The notes: generated from the sequence alone by a model not told the origin. DNA of 40,845 bases from Cenarchaeum sp. (GCA_020027365.1 JAHRAJ010000014.1:1-40845), one strand, 5' to 3'; shown: positions 18,208 through 25,657, counted from the stretch's first letter. Made by a program: numbers and translations.

Positions 18208-18216
18208 ATATATAAT
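18208..18216 (+). promoter_or_regulatory. TATA box of the B12-binding subunit gene
   Basis: The AT-rich stretch atatataat is about 40 nt before the ATG at 18253, implying a short leader of about 14 nt; a second element (aaatctaata, 18221-18230) is nearer the leaderless spacing. Confidence 0.45.
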
Positions 18217-18252
18217 CATAAAATCTAATAAGGCGTTCAGCATACGGCCGCC

Positions 18253-18678
18253 ATGAGACAAAAGACGGCCACACATCGCGTAAAGATCCTGGTCGCCAAG
18301 CTTGGGCTTGACGGCCATGATCGCGGGGCGCTCGTCCTGTGCAGGGCGTTTCGAGATGCCGGGATGGAGGTCATATACTCGGGCCTGTTTGCCACGCCAG
18401 ATAGAGTGGCCCAGATTGCCGAGGACGAGGATGTCGATGCCGTGGCCATGAGTCTTCTCAACGGTGCCCATGGCACGCTGTTTCCCAGGGTTGTAAAGGC
18501 TCTGAAGAAAAAGGGCGTGACCGACGTGCTGGTTATAGGCGGCGGGGTCATCCCAGAGGCAGATCACGGCAGGCTGGTAAAGGCCGGTGTCGACCACGTC
18601 TTTGGTCCGGGGACGCCACTGCAGACGATCATCGATCACATAACGGCAGGCGTGGTCAGAATTAAAAAGACCAAGTGA
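18253..18678 (+). CDS. Methylmalonyl-CoA mutase, cobalamin-binding subunit
   Basis: Small subunit of 141 residues that binds the adenosylcobalamin of methylmalonyl-CoA mutase, which interconverts methylmalonyl-CoA and succinyl-CoA. The B12 motif DGHDRG (residues 20-25, His22 the lower cobalt ligand) is intact, followed by MSLLNGAHGTLFP and the second cobalamin-contact loop VIGGGVIPEAD, ending with VFGPGTPLQTIIDHI. In ammonia-oxidising archaea this step belongs to the 3-hydroxypropionate/4-hydroxybutyrate carbon fixation cycle. The large subunit is not in this window, so the two-subunit enzyme is encoded at separate loci or outside the window. Start is the first ATG of the conserved frame. Confidence 0.92.
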   Translation: MRQKTATHRVKILVAKLGLDGHDRGALVLCRAFRDAGMEVIYSGLFATPDRVAQIAEDEDVDAVAMSLLNGAHGTLFPRVVKALKKKGVTDVLVIGGGVIPEADHGRLVKAGVDHVFGPGTPLQTIIDHITAGVVRIKKTK

Positions 18679-18731
18679 TCGTCGGTTGCACCCCGTAAAA
18701 GGCGCCCCCGTCCGCGCCGTGTCTACATGAC

Positions 18732-18750
18732 AGGCAGGGCAGCCCTGCCT
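18732..18750. repeat. Perfect 9-bp inverted repeat
   Basis: aggcagggc and gccctgcct are separated by one base, forming a near-palindrome 54 nt after the B12-binding subunit stop. It could form a hairpin at the transcript 3' end or be a protein site; no T-run follows, so it is not a standard archaeal terminator. Confidence 0.75.
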
Positions 18751-19213
18751 TGCACCCACCGTCAACGACTACGGCTACGACGATGACGACGACGTTCAGA
18801 CCGGATGGGAAACAACCCGCCGGGCGGCGGTCGCCCGGCGTCACCCGCCCAATCAGGAATACGCCAACGGTTGGAAACGGCAGGGCAGGCACACAAACGG
18901 TGAAAAAACCGCCGGCATTGCAGATGCATGGCAGGCCAATCGGCGGCGGTGGCGGCGGCGGCGGCATAGTGCGGCCTTTGGCCCCCTCCCCACCATCCCC
19001 CCAACCACCCCCCGCCCACCCCCCCAATTGCGCACAATGCCCGTTTGTGGCCGACCCCGCGCGATCAAAACGGCCCAACGGTTCAAAATGCAAGGGAAAC
19101 AGACGATCATGCAGGCAATGCCGCCACATGCCCCCAGCCGGATCGGGCCAAATCCTGCAAGCCCAAACGCCAGACGGTTGCCACATTGCACACAACGATT
19201 TTGGCGTCCCTAA
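18751..19213. other. Gene-poor spacer
   Basis: No gene supported. Contains a GGC trinucleotide tract at about 18942-18965 and C-rich runs at 18976-19030. Overlapping frames translate to Pro/Ser or Gly/Arg low-complexity sequence. Confidence 0.6.
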
Positions 19214-19222
19214 AGTTTAAAG
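19214..19222 (+). promoter_or_regulatory. TATA box of the helical protein gene
   Basis: agtttaaag is centred about 27 nt before the ATG at 19245. Confidence 0.6.
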
Positions 19223-19244
19223 ACACAACCCGCCCCGTTACACC

Positions 19245-19934
19245 ATGGATTCAAATCTAGAAAAGGTGTCGGTCCTTCAGGACAACCTGCGCATCATGAA
19301 AAAGATCACCGGCCTACTGCATGAAAGCACGGGTCCCCTGCAGGAGAATGCAATCCACCTTGCCGCCAACGTGAACATACTGGAGAAGGATCCCGGCCGC
19401 TTTATCGAAAGGTTAAAACTGGCGTCGTCAGACCCGCCAGAGGACACATGCGCCGATATGATTAGATACAAAATACACACCCTGCAAAAACACCCCAACC
19501 TGATAAAAAACAAGAATATGATCCAGCACATACGGTTGCTGTACGACAACATGAGCGTGATGATAAAGAGCATAGACATCCTGCAAAACAACATAGACAT
19601 GCTCTTCAGGTTTACCGACTCTTCAATAAAGAACATGGATCGCACTCCGACAAACTCCACATCCATGCAAACTGCCGCCGCCGCGACGTCAAAGATCGTA
19701 AAAAGGCTGATCAGAACCACGGGCATAACGCTAAAATCCGCAAGCTACCTGCTATTGGTCCTAGACCCAACGCAAAAGGAACCGCATCCTCTCATCGTGA
19801 ATCAAATCCTTATCAACAACAACATAGCACGCTTGCACCACAAAACAGGCCTTGTACAAGACGGCCTAAACCGCCTGATCGACAATGCAAAACGGCTGGA
19901 GGAAAAGGCCAGCTGGAAGAGAATCCCCCGATAG
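19245..19934 (+). CDS. All-helical protein of unknown function
   Basis: Predicted 229-residue protein with no recognised domain. It is dominated by amphipathic helices with Leu/Ile/Met heptads and abundant Asn and Lys (for example LYDNMSVMIKSIDILQNNID), so a helical bundle or coiled coil is likely. No signal peptide and no clear membrane segment, although SYLLLVLD is short and hydrophobic. Base use is distinctly more A-rich than neighbouring genes (many aaa/aac/ata codons), which could reflect a transferred or fast-evolving gene. A correctly spaced TATA box supports expression. It stands alone between two gene-poor spacers. Function cannot be assigned. Confidence 0.75.
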   Translation: MDSNLEKVSVLQDNLRIMKKITGLLHESTGPLQENAIHLAANVNILEKDPGRFIERLKLASSDPPEDTCADMIRYKIHTLQKHPNLIKNKNMIQHIRLLYDNMSVMIKSIDILQNNIDMLFRFTDSSIKNMDRTPTNSTSMQTAAAATSKIVKRLIRTTGITLKSASYLLLVLDPTQKEPHPLIVNQILINNNIARLHHKTGLVQDGLNRLIDNAKRLEEKASWKRIPR

Positions 19935-20255
19935 CAGGGTTGTACTCGCCACACGTCGTCAGCCAATCCACGGCAGGTCAAATAAAAAAGTCGTCGGATT
20001 GCACACGCAAACAAACGACGGGTGCTTCGAGTCAGGATGTCGGTTGAGACGGCATGTGTGTAAAGTCAACCTCTGGGCCGACCCGCCTTGTGGGGTGCGC
20101 ATATCAATCGACGTGCGTGCTTTGCACCGTCACCGCTTTGCCCGTCCCCACCACCGCACGATCAGTGTCATTCAAACGTCATATGGCGCCACACGTGCAA
20201 TTACCAGAAATACCCGACGTTTTCCAGACAGCGGCGACTAATGGCGGCGTACATG
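19935..20255. other. Spacer without recognised genes
   Basis: About 320 bp. An AT-rich element at 19978-19989 has no start codon at leaderless distance. Open frames are short, with no domain. Confidence 0.5.
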
Positions 20256-20402
20256 CTATACCGGCGGAACCCGGGTGCATACACCGCCATAGATTTGCAG
20301 GCACAGGTAAAAACTCAGAATGGTTCCCATAATCACCAGCGGGCCAAGCAGCAAGAAATAGGATTTAGTGCTCATGTCCCTCATCTTCCCCAAAATGTCC
20401 AT
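20256..20402 (-). CDS. 48-residue single-helix membrane peptide
   Basis: Small gene found by direct reading. The product starts MDILGKMRDMSTKSY and continues with a hydrophobic helix FLLLGPLVIMGTILSFYLCL (residues 16-35), ending IYGGVCTRVPPV. Positive and charged residues precede the helix, as in a membrane protein with a cytoplasmic N-terminus. A TATA box at 20423-20430 lies about 25 nt before the ATG at 20402, matching the leaderless pattern of other genes here. ATGs at 20384 and 20375 are alternatives. No homology can be claimed; membrane topology and promoter are the evidence. Confidence 0.6.
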   Translation of the reverse strand: MDILGKMRDMSTKSYFLLLGPLVIMGTILSFYLCLQIYGGVCTRVPPV

Positions 20403-20422
20403 TGTGTGTGGCAGGGCCTGGC

Positions 20423-20430
20423 AGTATATC
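20423..20430 (-). promoter_or_regulatory. TATA box of the 48-residue membrane peptide gene
   Basis: Minus-strand gatatact, about 25 nt before the ATG at 20402. Confidence 0.5.
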
Positions 20431-20717
20431 ACTGATCGTATTCATACGACAGGCCCAAAAATGGCGAGTTTGGACAGCAAGAAGATCAGGGCGTGGAGGA
20501 TGATGGCTGCAAAACAGGCCTACCGTCGTCTGGCATCGGTTTGGTTCTTGGCATGGCTTGTCCCCCTCATCCCCTCACCCCACTCATCCCACCCCATCCG
20601 CCCCCAGCACCGGCCGGCATTGCTTGTCCCCCGCGCACCGGCCTTGGCCAAACTGCCAAAAACCACCACGTGACCTCGTTTATAGTACATGAAAAACTAG
20701 ACAAATTAGGGACAACG
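20431..20717. other. Spacer upstream of the His/Met-rich protein gene
   Basis: A 70-codon plus-strand frame starts at 20461 (MASLDSKKIRAWRM) and has one hydrophobic stretch, but it ends in Pro/His-rich sequence and lacks a clear TATA box. I leave it uncalled. C-rich stretches occur at 20565-20605. Confidence 0.4.
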
Positions 20718-20727
20718 CTTTTAACTA
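20718..20727 (+). promoter_or_regulatory. TATA box of the His/Met-rich protein gene
   Basis: cttttaacta is centred about 26 nt before the ATG at 20748; the surrounding 60 bp are unusually AT-rich for this window. Confidence 0.6.
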
Positions 20728-20747
20728 TATGTGACGGGCGTATATTA

Positions 20748-22133
20748 ATGAAAAAGACTCTACAATATGCAGGATTGATTGCAATTCTGCCGCTATTGGC
20801 AGTGGCACTTACTACCGTGTCTTTCACGGATGCCTATGCCATCAAGTCCCAAGGAACAAGCGCTGGCTCATACGGTTCTTCAAACTCTGTAGTTTGTGGC
20901 GACCGGTTGTGCTCAGAGTATCCAGGCGGACGCGAGGCATTCCGGGAATCCATGATGACTGGTCTTGTACCCGCTCCTGTCGTGGACGACGATCATATGG
21001 AAAAAATGGACAAACATGACGGCGACCGCATGATGGAAAAGGGCGATCATATGGAAAAGGATCGCGACCACATGGAAAAGGACGGTAAAGGTGACTACAT
21101 GAAAAAGGATCGCGACCACATGAAGGACGGCGACCACATGAAAAAGGACAAGGATCACATGGAAAAGGACGGTCATATGAAACTCCGACTGTCCCGTGCC
21201 AACGTTCCTGCGACCATTCCAATGCACATGGGATACTATGACGGCGAGCCGGTACACTATATCATCACCGACTCTAGCGACCAGACACACGCCGACGTCA
21301 TCACCCAAAAACAGGGATGGACTGTGGAACTTGCCCCAGTATTGGGACAGGCGCCCGAAACGGCTTTGTCAAAGACCTACTTCTTTGCAAACGGAATAAA
21401 AGGAGACGGTATCCACGACTATCAGGAACAGGTGTTCACCACGATTCCTGGCATGGATGGGTATAGTGCACTGACATCCCACATACACGTTACATGGAAT
21501 GATGAAAGTGACGCAAAGCTGCTCAAATCCGAGGCCGAAATCATGGAGGCAAAGCAAAACGGTGAGATCACCATGGTCAGCCTTGAGGTGGTGCTAAACA
21601 TGCCCCACATCATGTGGCCAGGCGGTATGATGACCGTTGCAGAAAAGACGTTGACAGACTACACGCCATACGGTGGCGGTCAGGTCCTCAACATCGACAC
21701 AGACGCAATGGAGGTCACGTTCATCGCACACAGGGGCTGGGGTCCTGACGGCAGAACCATCTACTACATAGTAACGGATGCAACGCCAGCAGGCGCGGCC
21801 GAGAAGATGGGAGTGGTAAGCACCCCATCCTCTGCAAGTCTTATTGCCAATGCAGCGGCAGTGGATTTGTACCAATTTAAGAACGGAATCCGCGGTTCAG
21901 GTCCCCTAGGATACCAACCAGGAATCGCCACAGGCGCACCAGGTGACGCAAACTATAGTCCAATGTGGAGAATCCTAGTCGTCGGGTGGGAAGACCCACA
22001 CGACGCGGCAGTAATGGAAACCATAGCCGACATAAACGCATACAAGGCCAAGGAGATGATTACTATCGAGGTTGCAAGACCAATGGACAGTGACCACATC
22101 GTAAACTGCCCATTCATAGATCCATTCCAATAG
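20748..22133 (+). CDS. Secreted His/Met-rich protein with two tandem domains
   Basis: A 461-residue exported protein. The N-terminus is a classic signal peptide (MKK, hydrophobic core, likely cleavage after DAYA near residue 31). A pair CGDRLC follows. Residues about 81-145 form a degenerate repeat of units such as DHMEKDRDHMKKD, with seven His-Met dipeptides and many Asp/Lys, a composition suited to binding copper or other metals. The rest is two homologous domains: compare VHYIITDSSDQ...YFFANGIKGDGIHDYQEQVF with IYYIVTDATPA...YQFKNGIRGSGPLGYQPGI; each continues with a WNDESDAKLL / WEDPHDAAVM segment and an ITMVSLEV / ITIEVARP strand. It ends HIVNCPFIDPFQ. I recall similar thaumarchaeal secreted proteins of unknown function. 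The longer open frame upstream is not coding. Metal binding is inference. Confidence 0.88.
   Translation: MKKTLQYAGLIAILPLLAVALTTVSFTDAYAIKSQGTSAGSYGSSNSVVCGDRLCSEYPGGREAFRESMMTGLVPAPVVDDDHMEKMDKHDGDRMMEKGDHMEKDRDHMEKDGKGDYMKKDRDHMKDGDHMKKDKDHMEKDGHMKLRLSRANVPATIPMHMGYYDGEPVHYIITDSSDQTHADVITQKQGWTVELAPVLGQAPETALSKTYFFANGIKGDGIHDYQEQVFTTIPGMDGYSALTSHIHVTWNDESDAKLLKSEAEIMEAKQNGEITMVSLEVVLNMPHIMWPGGMMTVAEKTLTDYTPYGGGQVLNIDTDAMEVTFIAHRGWGPDGRTIYYIVTDATPAGAAEKMGVVSTPSSASLIANAAAVDLYQFKNGIRGSGPLGYQPGIATGAPGDANYSPMWRILVVGWEDPHDAAVMETIADINAYKAKEMITIEVARPMDSDHIVNCPFIDPFQ
20988..21182 (+). repeat. Degenerate tandem repeat encoding His-Met-Asp-Lys units
   Basis: Short units related to gaccacatggaaaaggac recur through this stretch with variable spacing, encoding seven His-Met dipeptides within about 65 residues. 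Confidence 0.85.
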
Positions 22134-22144
22134 AGATTCACCAA

Positions 22145-22163
22145 CCCCCCCCCCCTTTTTTTT
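22145..22163 (+). terminator. C-run/T-run transcription terminator
   Basis: Eleven C followed by eight T, 12 nt after the stop of the His/Met-rich protein gene. Archaeal RNA polymerase terminates at T-runs in the coding strand, so this is the probable 3' end of that transcript. Confidence 0.7.
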
Positions 22164-22203
22164 AACCACACACCATCATAGCACATGCCGCATACCACAT
22201 AGA

Positions 22204-22211
22204 ATCAAATA
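22204..22211 (+). promoter_or_regulatory. TATA box of the 87-residue protein gene
   Basis: atcaaata is centred about 26 nt before the ATG at 22233. Confidence 0.5.
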
Positions 22212-22232
22212 GATCCATGACGTCGACCCAGC

Positions 22233-22496
22233 ATGGACTTTATGCTAGAAGAGGAGATGATCGACCTGTTTACATCCTGTATTCAAAACCCCGACGCCTC
22301 CGAGACCGCCGCCAAAAAGGCCAGAATCACAGAGATTGGGAGGGAGATTCACGCCGATGGCGGGGTGGATGCCATGGAGAACTTTTTCTTTGCCGTACGT
22401 AACAGGATTATCGGCGAGTTGGACAAGGATCCAGAGCCGTTTCGGCGCCTGTGGGACGGAATTGATTCCGGGTGGGGATCGTCTACGCAGTCGTGA
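22233..22496 (+). CDS. Small acidic protein of unknown function
   Basis: Eighty-seven residues, acidic, with no Cys, no signal peptide and no membrane segment. Predicted mostly helical (MLEEEMIDLFTSCIQNP, AKKARITEIGREIHA, NFFFAVRNRIIGEL) and ending in a short acidic/aromatic tail (FRRLWDGIDSGWGS). A three-residue shorter start at 22242 is possible. The well-formed amphipathic helices and the promoter make it a real gene. It converges on the HD-domain gene, with 27 nt between stops. Confidence 0.7.
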   Translation: MDFMLEEEMIDLFTSCIQNPDASETAAKKARITEIGREIHADGGVDAMENFFFAVRNRIIGELDKDPEPFRRLWDGIDSGWGSSTQS

Positions 22497-22523
22497 TTCG
22501 GCACCCCCGCAGACGCCGAATCA

Positions 22524-23855
22524 CTATATGCTAATCCGGTAATAGTCCCACCTCTCGGGATCAAACCGCGTCACAAACTCCGCATCCTCTTTGTCGTCAA
22601 TCCTCTTTTGTATCACATCCCGCGTGGCAAAGCTGGTCAGGTATCGAAAGTTCATCGAGTTTGCCTGCATGACAAACATGTGCCTCATCTCACTGCCTCC
22701 CCCCATCCCCCAGTACCCCATCTTGAGTGCCAGCGGTTCAAGAAAAACGGTGTTTCCCAGCCCCCTGTTTTCGTCTTTGATCTCAGGACGCAGCGTATAC
22801 GCCTCTAGCGGCCCCCCCTTGGCAAATCCAATAATCTCCCCGCCGGGACCGTTGAGCCTCAGCGTGTTGATGATGTATTTTGAATCCCCGACCGACTCTG
22901 CAAACACATCCCCGCCAAACTGCAAGGGTCTTGGAAGCTCGTCATAGATGGCGCGCAGCGAGGACGCAAACCCCGACTCGCCCCTCGAACTCATCCGCTC
23001 AATGACAGGGACCAGCCTGAGATTTTCGTAGACAAAGTCTGCCTGTATGCCGATTTCAAGCTTGCGCAGATCCATGAACGACTGGACGGTGTCAAAAAAA
23101 TTGTGACGCATGGGCTTTGGCATTGCGGCAAGGATGTACTGGGACATCTCACGCTCCGAGTTTAGGATGTCCTCAAAGTATGCCACCGCCCTCCGGACTA
23201 TCACGTCCGGGTGCCACGCCGAGGCATGCGCGTTCATCTTTGCCATCTCCATCGACTTGGCAAAGTCACCCATCGCATACCCGGCAATCCGGTCCACCAT
23301 CGACAAAAACCACCCCAGCCACATCGTTCTGTCGCGCATCCCCGCGCTGCGTGTGACCGTATGCGAGCGCCCAAGGCAGGAGGTGATCATCGCCTCCGCG
23401 TCCTCCCGCATCATGCCCCTCCACGGGTATGTGGTACGCAGGATCATCGCCTTTACAATCTCGGCATCAAGTCCCGCATCAGTCAGCATGCGTAACAAAG
23501 TGGCATCAGACGACACAAAGTTTATCACAGCCTCTTCGTGCGGCTTGTCCACGCTCTTTTGCGGATCAAAGTCGTGCAAGAGGGCGGCCGCAAACAGATG
23601 GCCAAGCTCCTCGCGCGTGATGTCGCCATTCCCCACGTAAAACCCCCCCACCAGCAGGGTGACATACGTCACCTCTAGCTCGTGGACTATGTTGTGATAC
23701 CCGTAATAGTCCGCTCCAAGACCCTTGGATTCAAACAGGTTTATGATGTGGTCCAGCATCATGGTGTGGCACTCGTCTGCCAGGCCATATCTGCCCGCCA
23801 GTTTTGCAATCCGGGCGCGCATGTCACGCGAGGGGGCAAACTGATGCTGTTGCAT
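22524..23855 (-). CDS. HD-domain phosphohydrolase-like protein
   Basis: A 443-residue cytoplasmic protein. The N-terminal half has an HD-type metal site: YYGYHNIVHELEV (His of motif 1 and a second His) and AALLHDFDP (the HD pair), then NFVSSDATLLRML and a later Asp in LSMVDRIAGYAMGDF. The layout resembles HD/PDEase-type phosphodiesterases. The C-terminal region (from about 300) has alternating strands and helices (IINTLRLNGPGGEIIGFAKGG, TVFLEPLALKMGYWGMGGG, NSMNFRYLTSFATRDVIQKRI), with the look of an acetyltransferase-like fold, but no motif that settles it. Substrate unknown. A TATA box at 23878-23884 (ttttaaa) is about 26 nt upstream, in a divergent arrangement with the next gene. Confidence 0.8.
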   Translation of the reverse strand: MQQHQFAPSRDMRARIAKLAGRYGLADECHTMMLDHIINLFESKGLGADYYGYHNIVHELEVTYVTLLVGGFYVGNGDITREELGHLFAAALLHDFDPQKSVDKPHEEAVINFVSSDATLLRMLTDAGLDAEIVKAMILRTTYPWRGMMREDAEAMITSCLGRSHTVTRSAGMRDRTMWLGWFLSMVDRIAGYAMGDFAKSMEMAKMNAHASAWHPDVIVRRAVAYFEDILNSEREMSQYILAAMPKPMRHNFFDTVQSFMDLRKLEIGIQADFVYENLRLVPVIERMSSRGESGFASSLRAIYDELPRPLQFGGDVFAESVGDSKYIINTLRLNGPGGEIIGFAKGGPLEAYTLRPEIKDENRGLGNTVFLEPLALKMGYWGMGGGSEMRHMFVMQANSMNFRYLTSFATRDVIQKRIDDKEDAEFVTRFDPERWDYYRISI

Positions 23856-23877
23856 ACCATGACGGCTGACGCCCTTG

Positions 23878-23904
23878 TTTTAAACGTGATATTTGCTTAT
23901 AAAA
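23878..23904. promoter_or_regulatory. Divergent promoter: HD gene and 149-residue gene
   Basis: The minus-strand element at 23878-23884 sits 26 nt before the HD gene start; cttataaaa at 23896-23904 sits 26 nt before the plus-strand ATG at 23926. The two TATA boxes are only about 18 nt apart, so TBP binding at one may affect the other. Confidence 0.6.
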
Positions 23905-23925
23905 CGGGCGCGCATGTGGCGGGGT

Positions 23926-24375
23926 ATGAACCCGGACGACGGTGCGGTCGGCACCAGAGCAGATGGGCAGCTTTTGGGGAGGCTGGCAAGCATGACACCC
24001 GCCCCATCATGCGAGGTTCGGGTGGGCGGCAGAACGTTTGTGCCCGATTCCATGAGCATATCAGAGTCGGAGGTGCCCATAAGGGGTCCGGGCATGCGCG
24101 GAGGCGTGTACCACACCGGGACAAGCGCATTCCGCGTGGCGTGTACCACCTCTGATCCGTCCATCGCAAAGGTCCTCACCCAGGCCATGCTCGGACCCAG
24201 CACCGACTTTGCCCCGGTCGTTATCACGGCATCTACGACAGATGATGGCGGGGACGGATGCACGGGCTCCTCTGGCACCGTCCTGATCACGGCAAACCTG
24301 GTCGGATATGTGCAAAAAAGGGACGGTACGACCACGCTAAACATGGTGGCGATATCTGCCTCAGGCCGGGACTGA
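23926..24375 (+). CDS. Hypothetical protein, 149 residues
   Basis: No recognised domain. Rich in Thr, Ser, Gly and Ala with alternating hydrophobic strands (CEVRVGGRTFVP, APVVITASTTDD, TVLITANLVGYV, LNMVAISASG), so probably a beta-rich soluble fold; two Cys (ACTTSD and GCTGSSG) could pair. No signal peptide. The start at 23926 is fixed by the TATA box; ATGs further upstream fall between the TATA box and the expected transcription start. Reading frame plausible, function unknown. Confidence 0.65.
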   Translation: MNPDDGAVGTRADGQLLGRLASMTPAPSCEVRVGGRTFVPDSMSISESEVPIRGPGMRGGVYHTGTSAFRVACTTSDPSIAKVLTQAMLGPSTDFAPVVITASTTDDGGDGCTGSSGTVLITANLVGYVQKRDGTTTLNMVAISASGRD

Positions 24376-24421
24376 CCCCCGGGTGCCAAAAGATGGCAGG
24401 CATGCGGAAGACATCACATGC

Positions 24422-24429
24422 AAAAAAAA
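24422..24429 (-). terminator. T8 terminator of the J-domain gene
   Basis: Eight consecutive A on the plus strand read as T on the minus strand, 20 nt after the stop of the J-domain gene. Confidence 0.5.
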
Positions 24430-24449
24430 CGGCTGGAGAGGCCGAGTCG

Positions 24450-25043
24450 TCACACTGGTCTTGATTTGTCATATTCGGATCTTTGATCAGGATCCGAGAG
24501 TACCTCGTATGCCCTGTTTATCTCGGCCATCCTGTCCCGGGCACCCTCGTGACCGCTCTTGTCAGGATGGTTTTCCCTTGCAAGAATCCTATACCTCTTT
24601 TTAATCTCCTCCTGTGTGGCATCGCTGTTTATACCCATCACCTCGTAGGGATTTCCAGCCGCGTCGTCCCCCGCACCCCCGCCATTTCGCATCCTGCCGC
24701 TTCTAGAACCAACCTCCTCGTACCCGTCGGCCCAGTCCGAATGATACTTTTCATAATCACGATCCATCGCCGATCCAAGATCCCGCCCGTCGGCGTACCT
24801 GTCCCCCCTGCGCATAATGCTGTCACGGGCAAGGTATACAAACACCGCCGCCGTGGCCACCGCAAACCCTGCCAGTATCACCACCTGATCCGCCGTCGGT
24901 TGGTGGGCACCGCCCTGCGTTGAACCATCGTCATCCTGCGCGTACACGTGTGCAGGCGTGGCCCCCATAACAACAACAACCACGGTTGCAACCACCGTCC
25001 AAGACAAAAGCGCCGGATTAAAAATCCGCAGCACGGCAGTCAC
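24450..25043 (-). CDS. Membrane-anchored J-domain (DnaJ-like) protein
   Basis: A co-chaperone-like protein that may recruit DnaK/Hsp70 to the membrane. Two hydrophobic segments, VVATVVVVVMGATPAHVYA (about 17-35, possibly a signal peptide) and VVILAGFAVATAAVFVYLA (about 54-72), are separated by a short acidic loop; a Gly/Arg/Asp-rich linker follows. A J-domain occupies about 130-195: PYEVMGINSDATQEEIKKRYR, the essential HPD within ENHPDKSG, and YEVLSDPDQRSEYDK. It lacks the zinc-finger and C-terminal client-binding domains of DnaJ, so it is a type III J-protein. GTG start with a TATA box at 25065-25073. Confidence 0.88.
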   Translation of the reverse strand: MTAVLRIFNPALLSWTVVATVVVVVMGATPAHVYAQDDDGSTQGGAHQPTADQVVILAGFAVATAAVFVYLARDSIMRRGDRYADGRDLGSAMDRDYEKYHSDWADGYEEVGSRSGRMRNGGGAGDDAAGNPYEVMGINSDATQEEIKKRYRILARENHPDKSGHEGARDRMAEINRAYEVLSDPDQRSEYDKSRPV

Positions 25044-25064
25044 ACCGCCCGTGGGTTTTAAAAT

Positions 25065-25073
25065 ACATTTAAG
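25065..25073 (-). promoter_or_regulatory. TATA box of the J-domain gene
   Basis: Minus-strand acttaaatg, about 26 nt before the GTG start at 25043. An additional AT-rich block occurs at 25055-25064. Confidence 0.5.
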
Positions 25074-25100
25074 TTATACGTCGGTGCCAACCGCCGCCAA

Positions 25101-25107
25101 TTTATAG
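25101..25107 (+). promoter_or_regulatory. TATA box of the mini-TPR gene
   Basis: tttatag about 24 nt before the GTG at 25128; it supports the GTG rather than the upstream ATG at 25114. Confidence 0.5.
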
Positions 25108-25127
25108 CGCGCGATGTCACAACACCC

Positions 25128-25355
25128 GTGGAACATGCAGACAATCCCGAGTCTGCCGGGAGGAGGATGCTCAAAGAGTGCAGGTTTGCGGATGCGCTGG
25201 ATACGTTTGAGCGCGCGCTGGCCGCCGATCCGAAAAACCCAGACCTGTGGAACGGAAAGGGGGCCGCACTGCGCAGCATGGGCAGGTATGACGAGGCGGC
25301 CCGGTGCTTCGAACTGTCACTGGAGCTGGATCCACGCGACAGGAATTCGTCGTGA
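25128..25355 (+). CDS. Small TPR-repeat protein
   Basis: Seventy-five residues containing about two tetratricopeptide repeats: ECRFADALDTFERALAADPKNPDLWNGKG then GRYDEAARCFELSLELDPRD, with the canonical Ala/Gly/Leu/Pro spacing. Such a pair of helical hairpins usually mediates protein binding. Starts at GTG, leaderless. The neighbouring J-domain gene, divergent from it, suggests a possible chaperone-adaptor link, but this is only proximity. Confidence 0.75.
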   Translation: MEHADNPESAGRRMLKECRFADALDTFERALAADPKNPDLWNGKGAALRSMGRYDEAARCFELSLELDPRDRNSS

Positions 25356-25381
25356 TCGGCGGGCCCCGCGCCAACGGCGAT

Positions 25382-25543
25382 TCAAAACACGGTGACATCG
25401 CCCGGTGCGGGCTCCCGCCCAGGCTCTTCTTGGACATCGCCGTGGACAGACCTCTGGTGTTCCCTGAGATCCTCCATGTCAGCAAACCCGCGATGGCACA
25501 TGTAGCACTTTGGCCAGTCCTCGTCGACTAGCGGCAACACCAT
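25382..25543 (-). CDS. Single C2H2 zinc-finger protein, 53 residues
   Basis: Very short gene found by direct reading. The product has one classical finger: CYMCHRGFADMEDLREHQ followed by RSVH, i.e. Cys-X2-Cys-X12-His-X4-His, with Phe and Leu at the usual core positions. It is followed by an acidic Glu/Pro tail ending DVTVF. A TATA box (25562-25571) lies about 24 nt before the ATG at 25543. Archaeal single-finger proteins are usually nucleic-acid- or protein-binding regulators; no target can be named. It ends 26 nt past the end of the TPR gene, with stops facing each other. Confidence 0.8.
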   Translation of the reverse strand: MVLPLVDEDWPKCYMCHRGFADMEDLREHQRSVHGDVQEEPGREPAPGDVTVF

Positions 25544-25561
25544 GATCCGTCATGCTCCCGC

Positions 25562-25571
25562 CTTTATTTAA
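25562..25571 (-). promoter_or_regulatory. TATA box of the C2H2 zinc-finger gene
   Basis: Minus-strand ttaaataaag, about 24 nt before the start at 25543. Confidence 0.6.
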
Positions 25572-25649
25572 TTCCGGCGCGTCCGCGTAGGCGGCCGCCA
25601 GCCCGCAGTGGCGGCGGCCCGGATTATGGCGATACGGGCCGTCGCAAAT

Positions 25650-25657
25650 CATATATC
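25650..25657 (+). promoter_or_regulatory. TATA box of the MqnE-like gene
   Basis: catatatc is centred about 26 nt before the ATG at 25679 and rules out the ATG at 25667 as the start. Confidence 0.6.

Noticed and set aside
20461..20673. Plus-strand frame starting MASLDSKKIRAWRM with one hydrophobic stretch
   Set aside because: No clear TATA box at the leaderless distance, and the second half is Pro/His/Ser-rich low complexity. Might be real but unsupported.
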